This document shows positions 28,089 through 37,087 of a stretch of 64,000 bases of DNA, piece after piece. The DNA is from Tropicibacter sp. R16_0 (GTDB lineage Bacteria; Pseudomonadota; Alphaproteobacteria; Rhodobacterales; Rhodobacteraceae). The notes beneath the pieces were generated by a model. It ran no database searches, was not told the DNA's origin, and was given only the letters and a program-made list of their open reading frames with translations. The position numbers and the translations under genes are program-made. The stretch is taken from positions 1 through 64,000 of the forward strand of contig NZ_JAGHRE010000015.1 in NCBI RefSeq assembly GCF_017743935.1, in the 5' to 3' direction. The first letter of the stretch is position 1, and each line of letters begins with the position of its first letter.

Positions 28089-29748
28089 ACGTCGCGCCAA
28101 CGCTCGCTTGTCGCAGCAGGAACCTTTGAATTTTGCCGCTGGGTGTCTTGGGCAATTCGTTGACGAATTCAATTAGTCGGGGATAGGCGTGTGCGGAAAG
28201 GCGCTGTTTGACATACTCCTTCAGCTCCGCAGCCAGCTCTTCATCCCCTTCCATGCCTTCCGCAAGTACGACCACGGCCTTTACTATTTCGGTTCGTTCC
28301 TTGTCGGGCACGCCCACGACCGCTGTTTCCGTGACAGAGGGATGCTCGATCAGAGCGCTTTCCACGTCAAACGGTCCGATGCGATAACCGGAAGAGGTGA
28401 TAACGTCGTCGTTCCGTCCGACAAAGGTGATACATCCGTGCTCATCACGCTCTACCGTATCCCCGGTAAGATAATACCCGTTCTCGATCGATTTGTTGCC
28501 CTTGTTCAGATAGCCACCAAAGAACAAGAGGGGTGAATCCGCGATGTGAACGGCCAGTTGGCCGGGCTCATTGAGATCCGCGATGCTGCCATCCTCTGCC
28601 AGGACCTCGACCCTGTATCCCGGCATTACATAACCGGCGGACCCCGGACGCACCGAATGTTCAAGCCCGTGATGGTTGTTCACCAGCATCCCCGTTTCGG
28701 TTTGCCCATAGTGATCCTTTATCGGTGCGTTCAACTCTGCCTCGAACCAACGTATGACCTCGGGATTCAAAGGCTCGCCTGCGCTGCTGATGCAACGGAT
28801 CCGATCTTTCAATTGTGCCGCATGCTCGGTTCCCGAGGCGATGATCAACCGAAATGCAGTGGGCGCACCGGCAAAGTTGGTGACGTTCAATCTGGAAATC
28901 ACATCATATGTGCTGTCCACCGTGAATGGCCCTTCGACCAAAGTGGTTGCGTGCCCCAGCAGCAGCGGACCAATCACTGCGTAGTAAAGCCCGTATGCCC
29001 AACCCGGATCAGCGATGTTCCAGAAAACGTCATCAGGCCGCAGGTCGATCCCTTCGACCATGTAAGATCGAAAGGCCGGCATGGCCTTAAGCGGAACGGG
29101 CACACCTTTTGCCGGCCCGGTCGTTCCAGAGGTCGCCATCATGAACATCAGATCATCGCCGTGCCGCAACACTGGGGCAAATTCATCCGATTGCATTGCC
29201 ATCGACCGACGAAAATCGATGTCTGCGGGGACAAGCTCTTGCGGGGAGTCCGCGATCGTCGCAACAGGCGGACAGCCTTCGACACCCTCAAGCTTGTTTC
29301 GGTTTGCTGCGTCAGTCACCACCAGCTTGGCACCGCTCATCGTCAGGCGATCTTGTATGGCTTTTGGCCCAAAGGCTGTGAACAAGGGCTGATAGGCCGC
29401 ACCCGCCCGCAGAGCACCAAGTACAACCGTGACCAGATCTGGGGTTCTCGGCAACAAACCGGCTATAATGTCGCCGGGTTGGACGCCTTGCTGTTTCAGC
29501 AAATTGGCAAAACGGGCAGCTTCGGCACGCAACTCAGCAAAGCTGCGGGTCTCATGGTGCCCGTCCAGCGCAATCCAATCCAAAGCTACGGTGTTGTTCT
29601 GCAAATGGGCGTCGCAACACTCCACACATGCATTTATCCCATCGCTGAAATTGCCAGAAAAAACAGACGTCGCAGCATCCAGATCAAAGTCTTCCAGCGC
29701 TGTGGAGTAGTCGGGGGAAGTTCCAGTGTAAGACTTCGATGCCATCAA
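28087..29748 (-). CDS. AMP-dependent acyl-CoA synthetase/ligase
   Basis: 553 residues of the acetyl/medium-chain acyl-CoA synthetase superfamily. P-loop-like 'MFMMATSGTTGPAKGVPVPL', 'WNIADPGWAYGLYYAVIGPL', 'DHYGQTETGM', 'GYYLTGDTVERDEHG' and 'FVGRNDDVITSSGYRIGPFD' are the A3-A8 motifs. The C-terminal 'LPKTPSGKIQRFLLRQ' has the catalytic Lys. It activates a carboxylate to the acyl-CoA through an acyl-AMP. Resemblance is to acetyl-/propionyl-like synthetases (PrpE/Acs-like); substrate unknown. Divergent from the DUF3604-like gene. Confidence 0.9.
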   Translation of the reverse strand: MMASKSYTGTSPDYSTALEDFDLDAATSVFSGNFSDGINACVECCDAHLQNNTVALDWIALDGHHETRSFAELRAEAARFANLLKQQGVQPGDIIAGLLPRTPDLVTVVLGALRAGAAYQPLFTAFGPKAIQDRLTMSGAKLVVTDAANRNKLEGVEGCPPVATIADSPQELVPADIDFRRSMAMQSDEFAPVLRHGDDLMFMMATSGTTGPAKGVPVPLKAMPAFRSYMVEGIDLRPDDVFWNIADPGWAYGLYYAVIGPLLLGHATTLVEGPFTVDSTYDVISRLNVTNFAGAPTAFRLIIASGTEHAAQLKDRIRCISSAGEPLNPEVIRWFEAELNAPIKDHYGQTETGMLVNNHHGLEHSVRPGSAGYVMPGYRVEVLAEDGSIADLNEPGQLAVHIADSPLLFFGGYLNKGNKSIENGYYLTGDTVERDEHGCITFVGRNDDVITSSGYRIGPFDVESALIEHPSVTETAVVGVPDKERTEIVKAVVVLAEGMEGDEELAAELKEYVKQRLSAHAYPRLIEFVNELPKTPSGKIQRFLLRQASVGAT

Positions 29749-30028
29749 GTGTTACTCCTCCAAATCAATCCGGTGATCACCTTGCACCCAAATGGGTCGA
29801 AACTCCACGGCCGAGATTGTGCGCGCTTTAGCGCCACGAGTGCTCCAGTTGCTGACGAGACGGCCACTTCGGGCTCGATCCTGCCGTTGGCTCCATCTGG
29901 TGTGACTGGCTGCAAGCCGCCCGTTTGTTCGATGCTGCGCAATACACAAGAGTCCGCATTGTAAACAATTGCGTTTGAGAGTTCGTGGCCGTTGCAAAGT
30001 GAAGCGATTGCGCGTTTGTTTGACGAAG

Positions 30029-32317
30029 ATGAAGAGGACTGCTGTGCCCAAGATACCTGACAACATAATGGGTGATATCTGGCCGGACGCATCGCCCGGT
30101 CCCGATGGGGCGAATTACGGCACGACGTCGTTCATGCCTGAGGGTCGCTTTCCGGTGCGATCCTTTCAGTCCTTTCAACTCGTCTACACGGTTGGGGAAT
30201 TCGGACTGGACGATACCGGCGCGATCATGGTCGTCACCCGCTGGACGAATGATGGCGGCGCGGTTCAGTTCGACGATCCCAGTGCCATCAACTATGTGAC
30301 GGCCCATGCGTCAAACGGCGTGCCGCTGGAAATGTATGCGGAACGGTACCCCCACCAACGCCCCTGGTACAACGGCATCCGCATCACTGTGAAACGTGGC
30401 TATTTGAGCCCCGACGACACGATCACGATCGTTCTGGGTGATCGCAGCAAGGGGTCACCGGGGCTTCGACTGCAGACCTTTTGTGAATCGGCATATGAGT
30501 TTCGGCTTCTGGCCGACGTGTGCGCGACTGGTGTATTCCTGCCCGTTTCCTCTCACACCATAGAGATTGGCCCCGGATCCGCGTCGAAATGGGTCGTGAC
30601 GGCACCGACCCTGCGTCGCACCGGCGAGCCATTCAGCCTGGGCGTTCGGGGGGAGGATGAGTGGGGTAATGCCACGGACCAAATCCCCGCCGGGCTGACC
30701 GTCATGGCAGACAGAGAGGTCAAGGGACTCCCGAAAGCCGTCACATTCACATCCGGCGCCCGTGGGGCCAGCATCGACGGCCTGTGCATCGAGCACGAAG
30801 GAGAGTGTCGGTTTTCCTTGTTGAACCCGTTAGGCGAGGTACTGGCTGTCTCTAACCCGATGATTGTCCGCGATAACGGATATGCTTCCTATTGGGGCGA
30901 CCTGCACGGACAAAGCGGTGAAACGGTCGGGATCAATCCGATGCGCGAGTATCTCGAATTCGCCCGCGACGTCGCCTTTCTGGATGTCACATCCCATCAG
31001 GCAAACGATTTCCAGGTCACAAACGATTTCTGGCAACAGATCAACGAGCTGACCGCCGCATTCAACAAGGATGAACGATTTGTGGTCTTTCCGGGCTATG
31101 AGTGGTCCGCAAATACGCCGTTAGGCGGGGATCATAACGTCTTCTTCTCAACCGAAGGCCAGCAAATTCACCGGTCCTCACATGCCCTGCTGCAGGATCG
31201 TTCTGACATCGCAACCGACGCGAACACCCTGCCTGAGCTCTTCAGCGCCCTGAGGGGGCAGGATTGTGTTGTCTTCGCGCATGTTGGAGGCCGACCTGCA
31301 GATATCTCCAAAGCCGAAGATCCGCGGCTGCGCACCGCGGTCGAGGTGCATTCGGATTGGGGGACATTCGAATGGATTCTGACCGACGCTTTCCGGCTGG
31401 GATATCGCGTTGGCGTGGTTTGCAACAGTGACGGTCACAAGGGTGCCCCGGGGGCATGTTATCCCGGAGCTTCGGAGTTTGGCGCCTATAGCGGGCTGAC
31501 CTGTTTTCTTGCCGATAATCTGTCCCGCGAAGACATCTTCAAATCCATGCGACAGCGAAGGCACTATGGAACCACCGGGTGCCGCATGCATCTGGAGGTG
31601 ACCGCGCTTCTTGGCGAAGGCGGCGGCGTCTTTCCCATCGATCCACGAATTGAACCTGTCGACCCTGTGCCCTCGGCAACAGCCTTGATGGGGGATATCG
31701 TTCGCCTGGACGGGGATCAGATGGATCTGTCCATCCATGTCGAGGCGCACGCGCCGATCGAGCGGGTGGATATCTTGAATGGTGCAGAAACGGTTCAAAC
31801 CTTGCGCCCGTACGCGCCGGACCCGACGGGACGCCTCAGAGTGATCTGGCAGGGCGCTGAATATCGCGGCCGCGGGCGCACAACACATTGGCGCGGCAGC
31901 ATTAAATTTGATCAGGCCCGGATTCGGGATATGAAAAAGATCAATGCCTGGAATTTGGACCGTGTCTTTGAAATAAAAGACGACAACACGATCGTTTTCG
32001 ACGCGGTCACGACCGGAAACTTTGGCGGATGTGATATCTGGTTGAACGGCAATGAAGGCCGGGTTTCCATCGAATCCGAGCTGGTGTCGGGGGATTTTGG
32101 TTTGGCTGAAATCCGCGGCGAAGAAACGGTCTTGGATGCTGGTGGTCTAGACCGAAAGCTACGGCTCTTTCGACTTCCAAATGTGATGGAGCAGTGCAGT
32201 CTGGTAGAAACGGTCTCCATCCAATTGGCACCCGGCCGAGACAATCCGCTTTGGGTGAGGGTTGTGACGGAGGATGGTTTTGTTGCCTGGTCCAGCCCGA
32301 TCTACGTTACAAAATGA
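30029..32317 (+). CDS. DUF3604/PHP-like metal-dependent protein
   Basis: About 762 residues from ATG 30029; the frame is open from 29969 and the start is uncertain. Residues 1-280 form beta-rich domains without recognised family. The central part has 'SYWGDLHGQSGETVG' (the DLHxQ/H metal motif of DUF3604), 'DVTSHQANDFQVTND', 'GGDHNVFFS', 'CVVFAHVGGRP' and 'VCNSDGHKGAPG', which together look like a PHP-type trinuclear metal site. DUF3604 members are often near sulfatases and TRAP transporters. Cytoplasmic, hydrolytic by inference; function unknown. Confidence 0.7.
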   Translation: MKRTAVPKIPDNIMGDIWPDASPGPDGANYGTTSFMPEGRFPVRSFQSFQLVYTVGEFGLDDTGAIMVVTRWTNDGGAVQFDDPSAINYVTAHASNGVPLEMYAERYPHQRPWYNGIRITVKRGYLSPDDTITIVLGDRSKGSPGLRLQTFCESAYEFRLLADVCATGVFLPVSSHTIEIGPGSASKWVVTAPTLRRTGEPFSLGVRGEDEWGNATDQIPAGLTVMADREVKGLPKAVTFTSGARGASIDGLCIEHEGECRFSLLNPLGEVLAVSNPMIVRDNGYASYWGDLHGQSGETVGINPMREYLEFARDVAFLDVTSHQANDFQVTNDFWQQINELTAAFNKDERFVVFPGYEWSANTPLGGDHNVFFSTEGQQIHRSSHALLQDRSDIATDANTLPELFSALRGQDCVVFAHVGGRPADISKAEDPRLRTAVEVHSDWGTFEWILTDAFRLGYRVGVVCNSDGHKGAPGACYPGASEFGAYSGLTCFLADNLSREDIFKSMRQRRHYGTTGCRMHLEVTALLGEGGGVFPIDPRIEPVDPVPSATALMGDIVRLDGDQMDLSIHVEAHAPIERVDILNGAETVQTLRPYAPDPTGRLRVIWQGAEYRGRGRTTHWRGSIKFDQARIRDMKKINAWNLDRVFEIKDDNTIVFDAVTTGNFGGCDIWLNGNEGRVSIESELVSGDFGLAEIRGEETVLDAGGLDRKLRLFRLPNVMEQCSLVETVSIQLAPGRDNPLWVRVVTEDGFVAWSSPIYVTK

Positions 32318-32798
32318 AAGCCCTCGGAACCTTGAATCTTGATGATTGTCGCATCATCGGTTTCATGGATAGAACCCAGGCATTCGCTGCGCCGCGCACC
32401 AAAGTCTGCTTTGCGCAGAAAACCGCTTTTGCCTGCTTCTATGGGGCATTGATCGTAACATCGTTGCAAAGTTGAATTTGTCCCGCACACTTCGTTCAAT
32501 TGCGAATAGAAGCAACGAGGAATGGACCATGAAGAAGATTTTCACTCCGGCGGTTGTGCTATTGAGCACTTTGCCCCTTAAGAACTATGACATATCGACT
32601 GTCCGGTAACCTTTGTTTTGGGCTGCAATTTTCTAACATCATTCAGCGAAGGGTCATCTAATGAACCGTAAGACACTCAAACTCCTGACACCTATGTTTG
32701 TATTTGCAGACACAGCTGCGTTGGCAATGGCCATGCCGCGGTCGGCAGACTGCTGATGTGAGTTTTCCAACTCCATACCTGAAAAGAGGGGTAGCGAG
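32318..32798. other. intergenic, no firm gene
   Basis: Two very short signal-peptide-like frames occur at 32529-32609 ('MKKIFTPAVVLLSTLPLK') and 32661-32753 ('MNRKTLKLLTPMFVFADTAA'), each soon stopped. They may be the heads of lost exported proteins. Nothing else is supported. Confidence 0.35.
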
Positions 32799-32971
32799 TT
32801 GCATATTGATTGGGCACATGCGGCGGCTGCTATTGCCGTTTTGTCGTCACAAACCTGGCATTGAAATCGGTTGGTGTGATCAACGACGAAAACAAACACC
32901 CGTGGAGCTGGAAAGTTATTCTAGCCTACTTCGTCGGCGTCGCTATCATCGATCTTGCGTGGCCAATGTAA
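32799..32971 (+). pseudogene. possible frameshifted small membrane protein
   Basis: One frame gives 'HIDWAHAAAAIAVLS'; after a one-base slip near 32850 another gives 'TNLALKSVGVINDENKHPW' and then 'SWKVILAYFVGVAIIDLAWP' with a stop at 32969-32971. Together this reads like a small two-helix membrane protein. No family is recognised. It may be a broken gene or chance. Confidence 0.35.
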
Positions 32972-33085
32972 AGCTCGAGGGCGCTCAGCCTCATCCCGGC
33001 ATGGCCACAGTGCGAAATCTCTCTAAGAGCGCATCCGGACGTAAGGATGCTGGCACATTGGTTTGAAGAATAGAAAGGTACTGGC

Positions 33086-33730
33086 ATGCGATTTTTGGTA
33101 TCCCTTGTTTTTGCGGTTGCTCTCGCAACCACCGCAAGTTCTGATGTGACCAGTCGAAACGGCGGCGCGAGTAGCAGTCAAATGCTCGCTAAAGGTAAAG
33201 ACGGAGGGGTTGATGGCATCTCTTTCTTCCGGCCAGTCTTAAGCGGGGTGTTGTATCGATCCGGTTTCAAAGGCGGGGACAAGGATCGAACCGGCTTGAG
33301 TGACGGTCAGCGCAAAGCTCTCTGTAGCGAGGGGTTTTCGACCGGTTTTTATGCCGACTTCGGCAAGAACACCGAATATGGCCGTACGAGTTGCGGAAAC
33401 GGGTCTTTTGATTATCAAAGTGCCAGATCATCCCGTCCCAAGGCCGTTATGACCTCCATACACAATGTGATCGAAAACCCAGGACAGGGACCCGTTTTGG
33501 TCCACTGCATGTGGGGCGTTCATTCCTCTGGCGCGCTATCGGCAATGGCACTCGTTCAGTTTTGCGGGTGGTCGGAAGAAAGAGCTAAGGCCTATTGGAA
33601 CGAAGCCCGAAACGGAGCCCCCTGTTCAGGTGGATGTGACAAATGGATCGACGCAAAGTTCTCTAAATTCAGTGTGGATCTCAATTTGAAGATTTCCGCC
33701 CAACAACAGGCAGCGATTTGCCCCAAATAG
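33086..33730 (+). CDS. exported tyrosine-phosphatase-like protein lacking the catalytic Arg
   Basis: 214 residues; ribosome site gaaagg; signal peptide 'MRFLVSLVFAVALATTASSD'. The body follows the secreted dual-specificity phosphatase plan: 'GVLYRSGFKGGDKDRTGLSD' near residue 55, and the P-loop 'VLVHCMWGVHSSGALSAMAL' with the nucleophile Cys141, followed by a 'GWSEERAKAYWNEA' helix. In the CX5R signature the Arg is Ser147, so classical catalysis is doubtful; it may bind phosphate without hydrolysis. It opens a run of three genes for exported proteins with phospho-transfer character. Not assigned to a named family with certainty. Confidence 0.6.
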   Translation: MRFLVSLVFAVALATTASSDVTSRNGGASSSQMLAKGKDGGVDGISFFRPVLSGVLYRSGFKGGDKDRTGLSDGQRKALCSEGFSTGFYADFGKNTEYGRTSCGNGSFDYQSARSSRPKAVMTSIHNVIENPGQGPVLVHCMWGVHSSGALSAMALVQFCGWSEERAKAYWNEARNGAPCSGGCDKWIDAKFSKFSVDLNLKISAQQQAAICPK

Positions 33731-33749
33731 CATAACGAGGACTTTTCCG

Positions 33750-35183
33750 ATGAAGTTCAGTCTTATGACATGCTTGGCTCTTGTCTTGCCCAATATGCTA
33801 TTGGCGAGTGATGAGGTCGTGGGTCAGGCCACCACATTTGAAAGTCCCAACGGCGTCATTGAACGTTGCATTCGGATCGAAAGCATTCCAACCGGCGTCT
33901 ACACGAGCAGCGATCTCAAGGTCGAAGAAGCATATTGCGAGATCGACTTCTACGCCCCAAACACCGCCATCTGCCCGAAAACCTGGAGCACCAGCCCAGG
34001 GATGGCAGTTTATGATGTATCCAAGGGGCCATACGCAGGGAACCGGCCCGAATTTGAACGAAATGCGTGCAAAGAGGGGAAGTCGGCAAAGGGCTTGGCC
34101 AAGGACAGGGTGGCAAAATTCAAATCCACCATGAACCAAAAGGGCACCAGCGGTACGTTTTCCACCTCTTCATTGCTCTACTACCACTTCTCCAGATACT
34201 TCGACACCACTGTAAATGTTCCCGTTTCCGTTTGGCGTAGCATGGATGCAAAGGCGCATCTTTCTGAAGTTGCAGAACCCGGGCTTGCGATTTCTGGTGG
34301 CTCTCATGGCGGGCGCATGAACCATGAGGGTTGGCGGGTTTTTGTAGCTGCGGACTCTGACCCGGCCACTTACAAGCCGACAGACGATCTGTTCACCAAG
34401 GATCGATCACAAATCTACGGTGTTCTGCTTGATAGTCCGGGTCATCGATATGGCTCTGAAATCAACGGCACCCGGAAATCTGGCTGGGGCAAAGGTCAGA
34501 ACCGCGATTTCCAGGAAACCCCGGCGTTCTTGGCGTTGCGTTCCTCAAAATCCTTGCCCGAGGCCATTGTTGAAGGCCTCGAAAAAGGTCGAAAAGACAG
34601 GCAGATAAACAAAGACCTTGGCCCGGATGTCAGCGATCGGCAGATGGCATTCTGGATGCAGGAGCTTACTGAGATTGTTCTGCTCGACTTCATTTTCAGC
34701 CAGCAGGACCGCGTCGGCAACATAGATTTCACACCCTACTGGTATTGGGTTGAAGACGGTGAGCTCAAGCATAAGAAGGCGAAGCATCATGAGCCAGATG
34801 ATGGCGATGTTCCGGCCAACGCAGAATTGATCCGACGCAGCAATTTGAACGACAACGATGCCGGGGGCCGCGTCGAGTACGCCAATTTTGCAAAATCTAC
34901 TCAGATGCTGGAAAAGATACGACACTTCTCTACAAGCACATATCGTCGTTTGGTTGCGCTGGATAATGATCTGCAAGTGCAAGGTCCAATTTTTGTCTGG
35001 TTGAACCAGAGCCTTGGACTGTCGGACAGGCAGGTTACTCAAGTTGTGAAGAACACTGCGCTCGCATCGTCCATTCTACGGAACAGTTGTTCGGCTGGGG
35101 ACTTGAAGTTTGACTTGGACCCGGTCGCCTTCTTCTTGAAGAATGACGCCAGTGCCGAAGCGATAGACTGTAATGACCCCTAA
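33750..35183 (+). CDS. exported protein with FAM20/HipA-like kinase motifs
   Basis: 477 residues with a signal peptide ('MKFSLMTCLALVLPNMLLAS'); ribosome site gagga. No family is certain. Residues 143-165 ('LYYHFSRYFDTTVNVPVSVW') look like the N-lobe helix and strand of FAM20/HipA-type kinases. Residues 313-324 'DFIFSQQDRVGN' match their catalytic loop (DfliGNtDRHxxN), with Asp320 as candidate base. Residues 367-374 'NDNDAGGR' could be the following metal-binding Asp, comparable to 'LDNGRGFG' in FAM20C. Such kinases phosphorylate secreted proteins, sugars or lipids. Flanked by a phosphatase-like protein (19 bases upstream) and a phosphoesterase (overlapping by 11 bases). Identification is by motif only. 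Confidence 0.5.
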   Translation: MKFSLMTCLALVLPNMLLASDEVVGQATTFESPNGVIERCIRIESIPTGVYTSSDLKVEEAYCEIDFYAPNTAICPKTWSTSPGMAVYDVSKGPYAGNRPEFERNACKEGKSAKGLAKDRVAKFKSTMNQKGTSGTFSTSSLLYYHFSRYFDTTVNVPVSVWRSMDAKAHLSEVAEPGLAISGGSHGGRMNHEGWRVFVAADSDPATYKPTDDLFTKDRSQIYGVLLDSPGHRYGSEINGTRKSGWGKGQNRDFQETPAFLALRSSKSLPEAIVEGLEKGRKDRQINKDLGPDVSDRQMAFWMQELTEIVLLDFIFSQQDRVGNIDFTPYWYWVEDGELKHKKAKHHEPDDGDVPANAELIRRSNLNDNDAGGRVEYANFAKSTQMLEKIRHFSTSTYRRLVALDNDLQVQGPIFVWLNQSLGLSDRQVTQVVKNTALASSILRNSCSAGDLKFDLDPVAFFLKNDASAEAIDCNDP

Positions 35184-36114
35184 GTTCCGTGCCCTTTTCG
35201 CGAGCGTCATTCTGACCTCACTGATCGCAGGTAGGGCGGCGGCACTGGATGTTATCGTGATATCGGATCTGAACGGCAGCTATGGTTCAACAGATTACAG
35301 TGCCCGCATTGGTGCAGCGATTGAGCGCATCGTCGAGATTGAGCCCGATCTGGTGATTTCGACTGGTGACATGGTTGCGGGACAGCGCACTCCCAACCTG
35401 TCTGACAAGCAGGTCAGAGAGATGTGGAAGTCTTTTCACAAGGCTGTCTCAGATCCCTTGAAGTCGGCGGGGATTCCGTTTGCGGTGACCCCTGGAAACC
35501 ATGATGCCTCTGCCTATGGTGGGTTCGAGCGCGAAAGAAAAATCTATGCGCAGGAGTGGTTGCCCAGGAAGCCAGAACTCGACTTTCTTGTTTCGGATGA
35601 CTACCCGTTTTTCTACGCATTCGAGATGCAGGGTATAACGTTTGCCTCTTTGGACGCCACGACCCTCGGACCGTTGTCCGGCAATCAGATGGGCCGACTT
35701 CAAGCGCTGGGTGCGAATGGAGATCCTGTTGTCACTTTCAGTCACTTGCCGCTGTGGCCGTTTGCGATCCAGCGAGAGCGCGAGATTATCGGTGACCCAA
35801 CACTCGAGAAGGTCTACATCGATAGCGGGGTTGTTCTGCATCTGTCTGGTCATCACCACGTCTTCTATCCAGGGTGGAAAGATGGTGTCGCCTATGTCTC
35901 GCAGGCTTGTTTGGGAGGGGGAGCCCGGCGGTTGATCGGTACGGCCGACAGATCGCCACACAGCTTCACTCATATCACGTTCGAGCCAAACGGAGAGTTT
36001 GATATTGCCGTGTATCGAGGTCCTGATTTCGAAAGATCGACGGATTTCAGGTCGCTCCCGAAAGAGATCAGATCCCCGAGTGCCGTATTGAAGCGGTTTG
36101 ATCTTGTAAAATGA
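35173..36114 (+). CDS. exported calcineurin-like metallophosphoesterase
   Basis: 313 residues; signal peptide 'MTPKFRALFASVILTSLIAG'. The dimetal phosphoesterase motifs are in order: 'VISDLNGSYGS' (D-x-N where D-x-H is usual), 'VISTGDMVAG', 'VTPGNHDAS' (GNHD), 'VTFSHLPLWP' and 'LHLSGHHHVFYP' (GHxH). It would hydrolyse phosphate esters in the periplasm. The start overlaps the kinase-like gene by 11 bases, so the two are translationally coupled, supporting a shared task. Confidence 0.85.
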   Translation: MTPKFRALFASVILTSLIAGRAAALDVIVISDLNGSYGSTDYSARIGAAIERIVEIEPDLVISTGDMVAGQRTPNLSDKQVREMWKSFHKAVSDPLKSAGIPFAVTPGNHDASAYGGFERERKIYAQEWLPRKPELDFLVSDDYPFFYAFEMQGITFASLDATTLGPLSGNQMGRLQALGANGDPVVTFSHLPLWPFAIQREREIIGDPTLEKVYIDSGVVLHLSGHHHVFYPGWKDGVAYVSQACLGGGARRLIGTADRSPHSFTHITFEPNGEFDIAVYRGPDFERSTDFRSLPKEIRSPSAVLKRFDLVK

Positions 36115-36933
36115 CTAAAGGTTGAGTTTCAGCTCAACCTTCTCAGGGACTACCTTGATGATCATCTCTTCGATCCGGGCTTCTGAAAGTCCACCGGTAG
36201 TGATGTAAAGCAGTGTAACCCGAGATTTGCCGGGCACGTGATGCTTTCGGACCAATTGCCAACCGGCATCTGTGGCCATGGCTTCAATGGCACCACTGAT
36301 TTCCAAAGAATGCTCTTCGTCCGAACCTTTGAGGGAAACCTCTACGCCTCTGTTGCGCCCGCCGAGCCAAATGAAACACCAGCACACAACTCCAACCAAG
36401 GCTGCCATAAGTGGCAAGCCCAGACCGACGGCCAACCCAAGAACGGTTACGATTATCATTTCGACCGTGTCTACCGGATCGTCAAGATTGGAGCGGAACC
36501 TGAGCAACGCACCAATCCCAAAGACAACAAAACCGATCATTGACCCGTGTTGAATAACCAGGAATCCGACGGCCATTCCAATCAGGGCATAGAGGAAGAA
36601 CAATCTGGGCATGACCAGGTCGCTTACACTTCGTCGTGCTTTGCGCCTTACAGGATGATAGACGATCAACGCGGTCAAAATAATCGTCACAACGACGTCC
36701 AGCGCAAAGAAATACAGTTCCCGTTTCCCACGGAACTGAGTCCAGCCCTGCTCAATGACGATTTCTGTCTCAGACGTGCCCGCAAGGAGGGAAGCAGGAT
36801 CTATTTGTGAATAGCCCATGCTCGGAGCAAGCATCGCCAAAAGGAGAGCCGGTGTCACGAGTAGCGTCCTCAAGAGTTCATCCCTCCTGCTGTGCGGTCG
36901 CAGTGTACGTCTCAGCCGAGCAGATCGGCTCAT
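36115..36933 (-). CDS. DUF4956-like membrane protein
   Basis: 272 residues from the ATG at 36933, with a signal or first helix ('LLRTLLVTPALLLAMLAPSM'), then four or so helices and a soluble C-terminal domain of about 80 residues. The segment 'FGIGALLRFRSNLDDPVDTV' is close to the 'GALSIVRFRT.. DPRD' signature of DUF4956 proteins, which in other bacteria sit beside VTC polyphosphate polymerases and CotH-like kinases. It faces the metallophosphoesterase gene tail to tail. Function unknown; the assignment is moderate, and an MgtC-like fold is an alternative. Confidence 0.55.
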   Translation of the reverse strand: MSRSARLRRTLRPHSRRDELLRTLLVTPALLLAMLAPSMGYSQIDPASLLAGTSETEIVIEQGWTQFRGKRELYFFALDVVVTIILTALIVYHPVRRKARRSVSDLVMPRLFFLYALIGMAVGFLVIQHGSMIGFVVFGIGALLRFRSNLDDPVDTVEMIIVTVLGLAVGLGLPLMAALVGVVCWCFIWLGGRNRGVEVSLKGSDEEHSLEISGAIEAMATDAGWQLVRKHHVPGKSRVTLLYITTGGLSEARIEEMIIKVVPEKVELKLNL

Positions 36934-37087
36934 TTGTTCAGTGATCAGCGACCAAGACGCATTCCTGCGTGTCCATTCAACCTTATGTGTCTGAAACCGG
37001 CAAAGCATTACTGCGTCGAAAGCCAGACATTTGTTAATCACTGTGTTAGGCTGAACATCATCCTAGCTTTGGCTGGCTAAGGGCCTG

